This document shows, one piece after another, positions 49,501-61,400 of a DNA stretch of 64,000 bases. The notes beneath the pieces are model-generated. The model saw only the letters and a list, made by a program, of their open reading frames with translations. It did not search any database and was not told the DNA's origin. The position numbers were made by a program, and so were the translations under genes. This DNA is from Aristolochia californica (Eukaryota > Streptophyta > Magnoliopsida > Piperales > Aristolochiaceae), in contig JARWKL010000008.1 in assembly GCA_029961685.1 (NCBI GenBank), forward strand, positions 21,237,981-21,301,980, in the 5' to 3' direction. Positions within the stretch are counted from its first letter, which is position 1, and each line of letters starts with the position of its first letter.

Positions 49501-52292
49501 AACTCTAAAATTTTCATTTTGTTGTGATCTGTTTGCCTTTTATCTCTTTTTTTATTTATGAGATGAAGGGAAAGTGAAAACTCAAGTTCCTGTATAAGAA
49601 AAAAGTTTCCATCTAAAATGGAAATGCACAATGCACAAATATAGAGAGATATAATTCCAAAAAGTATCTCTAATTTTTAGGGATTGTAAACTCTTTTTTG
49701 TTTATATATTTCAGGTTATGAAATCGTCGGGAAAAAGGGGAGGTGGGGGATTTTTAACTGAGTGATGACTCCCAATCCATAAGTCTTTCCTTACAAAAAT
49801 ATAGCCTGTTACGCATGATAAATCACTTTACAATCATCTATGATCATTAAGTGAGATTTTTGTAAATGGGCAAAATAATGGCTTGTTTGACTCGGGTAAA
49901 TATCCCACAGCATGTTCACTTGAGAATTTAATGTTATTCTCTTTAAAAGGTTTGAATCCATTGGTTATTTGCATCTTTAATATGTTTCAAGCATGGATAT
50001 CCATTTTTTAAAACATGTGTAGAAAAATCTCTTTCTTATAAAATTCTTAGCTATTTGGGTTGAACAAGTAGAATTTCACAAACTAGGATAACAAAACATT
50101 TGTGTTCATTTCTGGTGTGTGAATAAATTTTGTTTACTTACATTTTTTATTGATTTAAATTCATTCCATACATACACTCTAAAATTTTCATTTTGTTGTA
50201 ATCTTTTCACCTATTATCTCTTTTTTGGTTTACCTGATGAAGGGAGAGTGAAAACTCAAGTTTTTTTTTAAGAAAAAAGTATTCATCTAAAATGGAAATG
50301 CACAATGCACAAATGTAGAGAGAAATAATTCTAAAAAGTGTCCGTCATTTTTATGGATTGTAAACTCTTTTTAATTTTTAAATACCAAGTTCTGCAATCG
50401 TCGGGAAAAGGGGGAGGTGGGGGATTTTTAACTTATTGTTGACTCCCAATCCGTAAGTCATTCCTTACAAAAATATAGCACGTTATGCATGATAATTCAC
50501 TTTACAATCATCTATCATTGTTAGGTTAGCTTTATGTAAATCGGCAAAATAATGGCTTATTTGACTCGGGTAAATATCCCACCGCATGTTCACTTGAAAA
50601 TTTAAGATTAATCTGTTTAAAAGGTTTGGATCCGTAGGTCATTTGCATCTATAATATGTTTCAAACATGCATATCCATTTTTTAAAACATATGTAGAAAA
50701 ATGTCTTTCTTATAAAATTCCGAGGTATTAGGGTTGAACTAGTGGAATTTCCCAAACTCTGATAACAAAACTTTTGTGTTCATTTGTGGTGTGTGAATAA
50801 ATTTTCTTTACTTAAATTTTGTTATTTCTTTTAATTCTTTCCATGCATAAACTCTAAAATTTTTGTTTTGATATATCAGGTTTTGCTATCATCAGGAAAA
50901 GGGGGAGGCGGGGAATTTTTAACTGAGTGTTGACTCCCAATCCTTCAGTCATTCCTTAAAAAAATATAGCACATTACGTATGATAAATCACTTTACAATC
51001 ATGAATGATCGTTAGGTCAGCTTTTTGTAAACGGGCAAAATAATGGCGTGTTTAACTCCGGTAATTATCCCACCGCACGTTCACTTGAGAATTTAATGTT
51101 TTTATCTTTAATTGGTTTGGATCCATAGGTCTTTTGCATCTTTAACATGTTTCAAGCGTGCATATCCATTTGCTAAAACATGTGTAGAAAAATATCTTTC
51201 TTATAAAATTCTGAGTTATTAGGGTTGAACTAGTGGAATTTCTCAAACATGGATAACGAAACTTTTGTCTTCATTTATGGTGTGTGAATAAATTTTCGTT
51301 ACTTACATTTGTTATTTCTTTAAATTCAATACATACATAAACCCTAAAATTTTCATTTTATTGTGAGTTATTTGCCTTTTATCTCTTTTTTTGTTTACGA
51401 GATGAAGGGAAAGTGAAAAGTCAGGTTTTGATTTAAGAAAAAAGTAAAAAAGTATACATCTAAAATGGAAATGGACAATGCACAAATGTAGAGAGTGATA
51501 ATTCCAAAAAGTGTATGTAATTTTTAGGGATTGTAAACTCTTTTTAGTTTTTATATATTAGGTTCTGCAATCGTCAAGAAAAGAGGGAGGCGAGGGATTT
51601 TTAACTGAGTGTTGACTCCCAATAAAAACTCATTCCTTACAAAAATATAGCCCGTTACGCATGATAAATCACTTTACAATCATCTATGATCGTTAGGTCA
51701 GCTTTTTGTAATTGGGTAAAATGATGGCTAGTTTTACTCGTGTAAATATCCCACAGCACGTTCACTTTCGAATTCAATATTATTCTTTTTAAAAGGTTTG
51801 GATCCGTAGGTCATTTGCATCTTTAACATGTTTTAAGCATGCATATCCATTTTTTAAAACATGTGTAGAAAAATCTCTTCCTTATAAAATTTCAAGCTAT
51901 TAGGGTTGAACTAGTGGAATTTCCAAAACATGGATAACAAAACTTTTGTGTTCATTTGTGGTGTGTGAATAAATTTTCTTTACTCACATTTGTTATTGCT
52001 TTAAATTCATTCTATACATAAACCCTAAAATTATCATTTTGTTGTGAGCTATTTGCCTTTTATCTCTTTTTCTGTTTACGAGATGAAGGGACAGTGAAAA
52101 CTCAAGTTTTCGTTTAAGAACAAAGTATACAACTAAAATGGAAATACACAATGCACAAATTTAGAGAGAGATAAATCCAAAATGTTTCTGTAATTTTTAG
52201 GGATTGTAAACTCTTTTTAGTTTTTAAAAATTTGGTTTTGCAATTGTCGAGAAAAGGGGGAGGCGGGGGATTTGTAACTGAGTGTTGACTCC
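43502..52292 (+). repeat. Diverged, deletion-rich monomers
   Basis: Anchors are irregular: about 43530, 44205, (44601), 45238, 45913, 46585, 47262, 47939, (48598), 49275, 49950, 50624, 51115 and 51796. Internal deletions join distant monomer parts at about 43502 (GTGTCTGTA to TTGTTTTAAATTTATTC), 44600/44601 (GTGTCTGTA to ACATGTTTCAAGC) and 50870 (TTTTTGTTTTG to ATATATCAGG). Near 48549-48597 the TTGACTCGGGTAAATATCCCAC word occurs twice within 50 bases and the anchor is lost. At about 51438 a 10-base AAAAAAGTA duplication is present. Nothing but satellite is seen. Confidence 0.85.
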
Positions 52293-54239
52293 CAATAGGT
52301 CATTTGCATCTTTAACATGTTTCAAATATGCACATCCATTTTTTAAAACATGAGTAGAAGATTCTCTTTCTTATAAAATCCGAGCTATTAGGGTTGTAGT
52401 AGCGGAATTTCCCAAAGTTCGATAACAAAACTTTTGTGTTGATTTGTGGTGTGTGAAAAAATTTATTTACTTACATTTGTTAATTGTTTTAAATTATTTC
52501 CATACATAAACTCTTAAAATTTTAATTTGTTTTGATCTATTTGTCTTTTATCTATTTTTTTGTTTACAAGATGAAGGAAAAGTGAAAACTCAAGTTTTGG
52601 ATTAAGAAAAAAAGTACACATCTAAAATGGAAATGCACAATGCACAAATGTAGAGAGATAAAATTCCAAAAATTTTCTATAATTTTTAACGATTGTAAAT
52701 TTTTTTAGTTTTTATATATCGGGTTCAGAAATCGTCGGGAAAAGGGGGAAGGAGGAGATTTTTAACTGAATGTTGACTCCCAATCCATAAGTCGTTCCTT
52801 ACAAAAATATAGCCTGTTACGCATGACAAATCACTTTACAATCATCTATGATCGTTAGGTCAGCTTTTTTTAAATGGACAAAATAATGGCTTGTTTGACT
52901 CGGGTAAATATCCCACAACACGTTCACTTGAGATTTTAATGTTATTCTGTTTAAAAGTTTTGGATCCGTAGGTCATTTGCATCTTTAAGTTGTTTCAAGC
53001 ATGCATATCCATTTTATAAAATATGTGTAGAAAAATATCTTTCTTATAAAATTCCGAGCTATTAGGGTTGATCTAGTGGTATTTCCCAAACTTTGATAAC
53101 AAAACTTTTGTGTTCATTTGTTATGTGTAAATAAATTTTCTTTTCTTACATTTTCTTACTACTTTAAATTGTTTCCATACATAAACTCTAAAATTTTCAT
53201 TTTCTTGTGATCTATTTGCCTTTAATCTCTTTTTTTGTTATCGAGATGAAGGGAAATTGAAAACTCAGGTTTTAGTTTAAGAAAAAAAGTATACATCTAA
53301 AATGGAAATGCACAATGCACAAATGAAGAGAGAGATAATTCCAAAAAGTGTATGTTATTGTTAGGGATTGTAAACTCTTTTTAGTTTTTATATATCAGGT
53401 TCTGCAATCATCGGGAAATGGGGGAGGCGGGGGATTTTTAACTGAGTGTTGACTCCCAATCCATAAGTTATTCCTTAAAAAAATATAGCCAGTTACATAT
53501 GATAAATCACTTTACAATCATCTATGATCTGTAGGTCAACTTTTTGTAAATAGGCAAAATAATGGCTTGTTTGACTCCGGTAAATATCTCACCGCACGTT
53601 CACTTGAGAATTTAATATTATTCTCTTTCAAAGGTTTGGATCCATAGGTCATTTGATCTTTACCATGTTTCAAGCATGCATATCCAGTTTTTAAAACCTG
53701 AGTAGAAGAATCTCTTCTTATAAAATCCGAGCTATTAGGGTTGTAGTAGCGGAATTTCCCAAACTTCAATAACGAAACTTTTGTGTTGATTTGTGGTGTG
53801 TGAAAAAATTTTCTTTACTTACATTTGTTTATTGATTTATATTCTTTCAATACATAAACTCTAAAATTTTCATTTTGTTGTGATCTATTTGTCTTTTATC
53901 TCTTTTTTGTTTACGAGATGAAGGGAAAGTGAAAACTCAAGTTTTGGTTTAAGAAAAAAGTATACATTTAAAATGGATATGGACAATTCACAAATGTAGA
54001 GAGATATAATTCCAAAAAGTGTCTATAATTTTTAACGATTGCAAACTCTTTTTAGTTTTTATATATCAGGTTCAGCAATCGTCGGGAAAAGGGGGAAGGG
54101 GGTGATTTTTAGCTGAATGTTGACCCCCAATCTATAAGTCATTCCTTACAAAACTATAGCCGGTTATGCATGACAAATCACTTTACAATCATCTATGATC
54201 GTTAGGTCAGCTTTTTGTAAATGGGCAAATTAATGGCAC
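52293..54239 (+). repeat. Diverged two-monomer repeat, about 1346-bp offset
   Basis: The segment opens with a deletion junction (TGACTCCCAAT to AGGTCATTTGC at 52293). The monomers at about 52.3 and 53.7 kb share rare forms: GGGTTGTAGTAGCGGAATTTC, GTTGATTTGTGGTGTGTGAA, TTTTTAACGATTG (52683 and 54029), a GGGGGAAGG-type G tract, and GCATGACAAATCAC. The intervening monomer at 52957 lacks them, so the two are copies within a dimer pattern. Confidence 0.7.
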
Positions 54240-56882
54240 GTTCATTTGAGTATTTACTGTTATTCTCATTAAAAGGTTTGGAACCATAGGTCATATGCAT
54301 CTTTAACATGTTTCAAGCATGCAAATCCATTTTTTGAAACATGTGGAGAAAAATCTCTTTCTTATAAAATTCCGTGCTAATAGGGTTGAACTAGTGGAAT
54401 TTTCCAAACATGGATAACAAAACTTTTATGTTCATTTGTGGTGTGTGAATAAATTTTCTTTAATCACATTTGTTTATTGCTTTAAATTATTTCCATACAT
54501 AAAGTCTAAAATTTTCATTTTGTTGTGAACTATTTGCCTTTTATCTCTTTTTTTTATTTTAGAAAAAACTATACATCTATAATGTAAATTCACATTGCAC
54601 AAATCTAGAAAGAGATAATTCCAAAAAGTGTATGAAATTTTTAGGGATTGTAAACTCTTTTTAGTTTTTATATAACATGTTTTGCAATCGTTGGGAAAAG
54701 GGGGAGGCGTTAGATTTTTAACTGAGTGTTGACTCCCAATAAATATGTCATTCCTTACAAAAATAAAGCCCTTTATGCATGATAAATCACTTTACAATCA
54801 TCTATGATCGTTAGGTCAGATTTTCGTAAATGGGCAAAATAATGGCTAGTTTCACTCGGGTAAATATCCCACTTGACGTTCACTTGAGAATTGAATGTTT
54901 TTCTCTTTAAAAGGTTTGGATCCAAAGGTCATTTTCATCTTCAACATGTTTCACGCATGCATATCCATTTTTTAAGTCATGCGTAGAAAAATCACTTTCT
55001 TACAAAATTTCGAGCTATTAGGGTTGAAGTAGTGGTATTTCCCAAACTTGGATAACAAAACTTTTGTGTTCATTTTTGGCGTGTGAATAAATTTTCTTTA
55101 CTTACTTTTTTCTATTGATTTAAATTCATTCCATACATCAACTCTAAAATTTTCATTTTTTTGTGATCTATTTGCCTTTTATCTCTTTTTTTGTTTACGA
55201 GAAGAAGGAAAAGTGAAAAATCAAGTTTTGATTTAAGAAAAAAGTATACATCTATCTACAATGAAAAAATGTAAAGAGTGTTAATTCCAAAAAGTGTCTG
55301 TAATATTTTGGGATTGTTATCTCTTTTTAGTTTTTATATATCAGGTTCTGCAATCGTCGGGAAAAGGGGGAGGCGGGGGAATTTTAACTGAGTATTGGCT
55401 CCCAATCCAAAAGTCATTACTTAAAAAAATATAGCCCGTTATGCATGATAAATCACTTTACAATCATCTATGATTGTTAGGTCAGCTTTTTGTAAATGGG
55501 AAAAATAATGGCGTGTATGACTCAGGTAAATATCCCACTGCACGTTCTTTTGAGAATTTAATGTGATTCTCTTTAAAAGGTTTGGAACCACAGGTCATGT
55601 GCATCTTTAACATGTTTCAAGCATGCAAATCCATTTTTTGAAACATGTGTAGAAACATCTCTTTCTAATAAAATTCCGTGTTAATAGGGTTGAACTAGTG
55701 GAATTTTTCAAACGTGGATAACAAAACTTTTATGTTCATTTGTGGAGTGTGAATAAATTTTTTTTAATTATATTATTTTATTTCTTTAAATTCTTTCCAT
55801 CCATAAAGTCTAAAATTTTCATTTTGTTGTGAACTATTTGCCTTTTATGTCTTTTTTTGTTTACGAGATGAATGGAATGAGAAAACTCAAGTTTTTATTT
55901 TAGAAAAAAATATACATCTGTAATGTAAATGCACAATGCACAAATCTAGAAATAGATAATTCCAAAAAGTGTATGAAATTTTTGGGGATTGTAAACTCTT
56001 TTTAGCTTTTATATGTCAGGTTTTGCAATCGTCAGGAAATGGGGGAGGCGGGAGATTTTTAACTGAGTGTTAACTCCCAATGCATAAGTCATTCCATACA
56101 AAAATAAAGCCCTTTATGCATGATAAATCACTTTACAATCATCTATAATTGTTAGGTCAGATTTTTGTAAATGGGAAAAATAATGGCTAGTTTCACTCGG
56201 ATAAATATTCCAATTCACGGTCACTTGAGGATTGAATGTTATTCTCTTTAAAAGGTTTGGATCCATACGTCATTTGCATCTTTAACATGTTTCAATCATG
56301 CATATCCTTTTTTTAAGTCATGCGTAGAAAAATCACTTTCTCATAAAATTCCGAGCTATTAGGGTTGAACTAGTGGTATTTCCCAAACTTGGATAACAAA
56401 ACTTTTGTGTTCATTTGTGGTGAGTGAATAAATTTTCTTTACTTACTTTTTTTTATTGATTTAAATTCATTCCATACATAAACTCAAAATTTTCATTTTT
56501 TTGTGATCTATTTGCCCTTTATCACTTTTTTTGTTTACAAGAAGAAAAGAAAGTGAAAACTCAAGTTTTGATTTAAGAAAAAAGTATACATCTAAAATTG
56601 AAATGCACAATGAAAAAATGCAAAGAGGGTTAATTCCAAAAAGTGTTTGTAAATTTTTGGGATTTTTAACTCTTTTTAGTTTTTGTATATCAGGTTCTGC
56701 AATCATCGGGAATAGGGGGAGGAGTGGGATTTTTAACTGAGTGTTGACTCCCAATCCATAAGTCATTCCTTACAAAAATATAGCCCGTTACACATGATAA
56801 ATCACTTTACAATCATCTATGATCGTTAGGTCAACTTTTTGTAAATGGGCAAAATAATGGCTTGTTTGACTCGTATAAATAT
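54240..56882 (+). repeat. Diverged two-monomer repeat, about 1340-bp offset
   Basis: Forms shared by the first and second halves are GTTTGGAACCA(T/C)AGGTCAT (54276 and 55580), AAAGTCTAAAATTTTC with TTGTGAACTATTTGCC, CCCTTTATGCATG, GGCTAGTTTCACTCGG (54844 and 56184), and TTTTTAAGTCATGCGTAG (54972 and 56313). A deletion near 54560 removes about 40 bases from the first copy only. The block ends at a junction near 56882 (ATAAATATCC to ATAGGTC). Confidence 0.72.
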
Positions 56883-58400
56883 CCATAGGTCATTTGTATC
56901 TTTAACTTGTTTCAAGCATGCATATCCATTTTTTAAAACATATGTAGAAAAATCTCTTTCTTATAAAATTCTGAGCTATTTGGGTTGAACTAGTGGAATT
57001 TCCGAAACTTGGATAACAAAAATTTTGTATTCATTTGTGGTGTGTGAATAAATTTTCTTTACTAACATTTGTTTATTTTTTAGCAAAGGGGGAGGTGGGG
57101 GATTTCTAACTGAGTGTTGACTCCCAATCCATACGTTATTCCTTAAAAAAATATAGCTTGTTGTGCATGATAAATCACTTTACAATCATCTATGATCGTT
57201 AGGTCTGTTTTTTTGTAAATGCGCAAAATAATGGCTTGTTTGACTCGGGTAAATTTCCCACCGCACGATCACTTGAGAATTTAATGTTATTGTCTTTCAA
57301 CGGTTGGGATCCAGAGGTCATTTGCATCTTTAACATGTTTCAAGCATGCATATCTATTTTTTAAAACTTGTGTAGAAAAATCTCTTTCTTATGAAATTCC
57401 GAGCTATTAGGGTTGAACTAGTGGAATTTCCTAAACTGGACAACAAAACTTTTGTGTTCATTTGTGGTGTGTGAATAAATTTTCTTAACTTACATTTGTT
57501 TATTGCTTTAAATTCTTTCCATTTTGTTATGATCTATTTGCCTTTAAGAAAAAAATATACATCCAAAATGGAAATGCACAATGCACAAATGTAGGGAGAG
57601 ATAACTCCAAAAAGTGTTTGTATTTTTTACGGATTGTAAAATCTTTTTAGTTTTTATACATCAGGTTATTCAATCGTTGGGAAAATGGGGAAGCGTTGCA
57701 TTTGTAACTGAGTGTTGACTCCCAATCTGTAAGTCATTCTGTAAAAAAATATAGCCTATTACGCATGATAAATCACTTTATATTCATTTATGATCATTAG
57801 GTCAGCTTTTTGTAAATGGGCAAAATAATGGCTTGTTTGACTCGGGTAAATATCCCACTGCACTTGCACTTGAGAATTTAATGTTATTCTCTTTAAAATG
57901 TTTGGATCCATAGGTCCTTTGCATCTTTAACATGTTTCAAGCATGCATATCCAATTTTTAAAACATGTGCTGAAAACTCTCTTTCTTATAAAATTTTGAG
58001 CTATTAGGGTTGAACTAGTGGAATTTCCCAAACATGGACAACAAAACTTTTTGTGTTCATTTGTGGTGTGTTAATAAATTTTCTTTTCTTAAATTTTTTA
58101 ATGCTAAAAAATCTTTCCATACATAAACTCTAAAATTTTCATTTTGCAGTGATCTATTTGCCTTTTATCTCATTTTTTTTTTTACAAGATGAAGGGAGAG
58201 TCAAAACTCAAGTTTTGATTTAAGAAAAAAGTATACATCTAAAATGGAAATGCACAATGCAAAAATTTGGAGAGAGATAATTAAAAAAAGTGTCTGTAAT
58301 TTTTAGGGATTGTGAACACTTTGTTGTTTATATATATGCAGTTCGGGAATTGTCGGGAAAAGGGGGAGGCCGGGGATCCTTAAAAAAATATAGCCTGTTA
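56883..58400 (+). repeat. Heavily rearranged monomers
   Basis: Several deletions occur close together. TTTATTTTTTAG joins CAAAGGGGGAGG near 57083. CTTTCCATTTTG lacks the ACATAAACTC part near 57520. TTTGCCTTT joins AAGAAAAAAATATAC near 57546. CGGGGATCC joins TTAAAAAAATATAGCC near 58379. Anchor spacing falls to about 420, 597 and 639 bp. This is the most degraded part of the window. Confidence 0.8.
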
Positions 58401-61400
58401 CGCATGATAAAGTACTTTACAATCATCTAAGATCGTTATGTCAACTTTTTGTAAATGGGCAAAATAATTGCTTGTTTGAGTCGGGTAAATATCCCACCGC
58501 ACGTTCCCTTGAGAATTTATTCTTATTCTTTTAAAAAAGTTTGGATCCATAGTTCATTTGCATCTTTTACATGTTTCAAGGATGCAAGTCCATTTTGTAA
58601 AACATGTGTAGAAAAGTCTCTTTCTTATAAAATTTTGAGCTATTAGGATTGAACAAGTGGAATTTCCCAAACTTGGATTACAAAACATTTTTTTTCATTC
58701 GTGGTGTGTGAATAAATTTTCTTTATTTACATTTGTTATTGCTTTAAATTCTTTCTATACATAAACTGTAAAAATTTCATTTTGTTGTGATCTATTTGCC
58801 TTTTATCTCTTTTTTCTTAACGTGATGAAGGGAAAGTGAAAACTCAAGTTTTGATTTAAGAAAAGAGTATACATCTAAAATGGAAATGCACAATGAAAAA
58901 ATGTAGAGAGAGATAATTCCAAAAAGAGTCTGTAATTTTTAGGAATTGTAAACTCTTTTTAGTTTTTATATATCAGGTTCTGCAATGGTTGGGAAAAGGG
59001 TGAGGCAGGGGATTTTTAATTGAGTGTTGACTCCCAATCTATAAATCACTCCTTACAAAAATATAGCCCATTACACATGATAAATCACTTTACAATCATC
59101 TATGATCGTTAGATCAGCTTTTTGTAAATGGGAAAAATAATGGCTTGTTTGACTCTGGTAATTAGCCCACTGGAGGTTCACTTGAGAATTTAATGTTATT
59201 GTCTTTAAAAGGTTTGGATCCATAAGTCATTTATTAACATGTTTCAAGCATGCATATCCATTTTTTAAAACATGTGTAGAAAAATCTCTTTCTTATAAAA
59301 TTCCGAGCTATTAGGGTTGAACTAGTGGAATTTCCCAAAATTGGATACCAAAACTTTTGTGTTCATTTGTGCCGTGTGAACAAATTTCATTTACTTACAT
59401 TTGTTTATTGATTTAAATTCTTTCCATACATAAACTGTAAAATTTTCATTTTGTTGTGATCCATTTGCCTTTTATCCCTTTCTTTGTTTATCAGATGAAG
59501 GGAAAGTGAAAACTCAAGCTTTGATTTAAGAAAACATTATACATCTAAAATGGAAATGCACAATGCACAAATGTAGAGAGAGATAATACCAAAAAGTTTC
59601 TATAATTTTTAGGGATTGTAAACTCTTTTTAGTTTTTATATATCAGGTTCTGCAATCTTCGGGAAAAGGGGGAGGCAGGGGATTTTTAACTGAGTGTTGA
59701 CTCCCAATCCATAAGTCATTGCTTACAAAAATATAGCATATTACGCAAAATAAATCACTTTGCAATCATCTATGATAAATAGGTCAGCTTTTTGTAAATC
59801 TGCAAAACTGTACCTTGTTTGAATCGGGTAAATATCCCACAGCACCTTCACTTGAGAATTTAATGTTATTCACATTAAAAGGTTTGGATCCATAGGTCAT
59901 TTGCATCTTTAACATGTTTCAAGCATGCATATCCATTTTTTAAAACATGTGTAGAATAATCTCTTTCTTATAAAATTTTGAGCTATTAGGGTTGAACTAG
60001 TGGAATTTCCCAAACTTGGATAACAAAACTTTAGTGTTCGTTTGTGGTGTATGAATAAATTTTCTTTATCAAAAATTTATATTTTGTTGTCATCTATTTG
60101 CCTTTTATCTCTTTTTTTTGTTGACAAGATGAAGGGAAAGTGAAAACTCAAGGTTTTATTGAAGAAAAAAGTATGCATCTAAAATGGAAATGTACAATGC
60201 ACAAAAGTAGAGAGAAATAATTTTAAAAAGTGTCTGTAATTTTTAGGGATTGTAAACACTTTTTTTGTTTTTATAAATAAGGTTCTGCAATTGTCGGGAA
60301 AAGTGGGAGGCGGGGGATTTTTAACTGAGTGTTTACTCCCAATCCATAAGTCATTCCTTAAAAAAATATAGCCCGTTACGCATGATAAATCACTTTACAA
60401 TCATCTATGATCATTGGGTCAATTGTTTGTAAATGGGCAAAATAATGGCTTGTTTGACTCGGGTAAATATCCCACTGCACGTTCACTTGAGAATTTAATG
60501 TTATTCTCTTTACAAGGTTTGGATCCATAGGTCATTTGCATCTTTGACATGTTTTAAGCAAGCATATCCATTTTTTAAAACATGTGTAGAAAAATCTCTT
60601 TCTTATAAAATTCTGAGCTATTAAGGTTGAACTAGTAAAATTTCCCAAACTTGGATAACAAAACTTTTGTGTTCATTTGTGGTGTGTGAATAAATTTTCT
60701 TTACTTACATTTGTTTATTGCTTTTAATTCTTTGCATACATAAACTCTAAAATTTTCATTTTGTTGTGATCTTCTTGCATTTTATCTCTATTTTTGTTTA
60801 CGAGATGAAGGGAGAGTGAAAACTCAAGTTTTGATTAAAGAAAAAAGTATACATCTCAAATGGAAATGCCCAATGCACAATTGAAGAGAGAAATAATTCC
60901 AAAAAGTGTCTGTAATTTTTTGGTATTGTAAACTTTTTTTAGTTTTTATATATCCGGTTCGGCAATAGTCTGGAAAAGGAGGAGGCGGGGGATTTTTAAC
61001 TGAGAGTTGACTCCCAATCCATAAGTCATTCCTCAAAAAAATATAGCCTATGACGCATGATAAATCACTTTACCATCATCTATGGTAGTTAGGTTAGCTT
61101 TTTTTAAATGGGCAAAATAATGGCTTGTTTTGCTTGGGTAAATATCTCACCGCACGTTCACTTGACAATTTTATGTTATTCTCTTTATAAGGCTTGGATT
61201 CATAGGTCATTTGCATATTTAACATGTTTCAAGCATGCATATCCATTTTTTAAAACATGTGTAGAAAAATCTCTTTCTTCAAAAATTCCGAGCAGTTAGG
61301 GTTGAACTAGTGGAATTTCCCAAACTTGGATAACAAAACTTTTGTGTTAATTTGGGGTGTGTGAATAAATTTTCTTTACTTACATTTGTTATTGCTTTAA

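Noticed and set aside
58970..59000. CENP-B-box-like sequence at the TTCTGCAATCGTCGGGA word of the monomer
   Set aside because: Aligned to the CENP-B consensus it has mismatches at core positions (two in TTCG and the central A), so it does not qualify.
2337..61299. The other 60-110-codon frames on both strands within the array
   Set aside because: They are pieces of the same monomer read in different frames; shared fragments such as FTRRRESENS and ESNKPLFCPFTKS recur because the DNA recurs. There are no start context, splice or domain signals.
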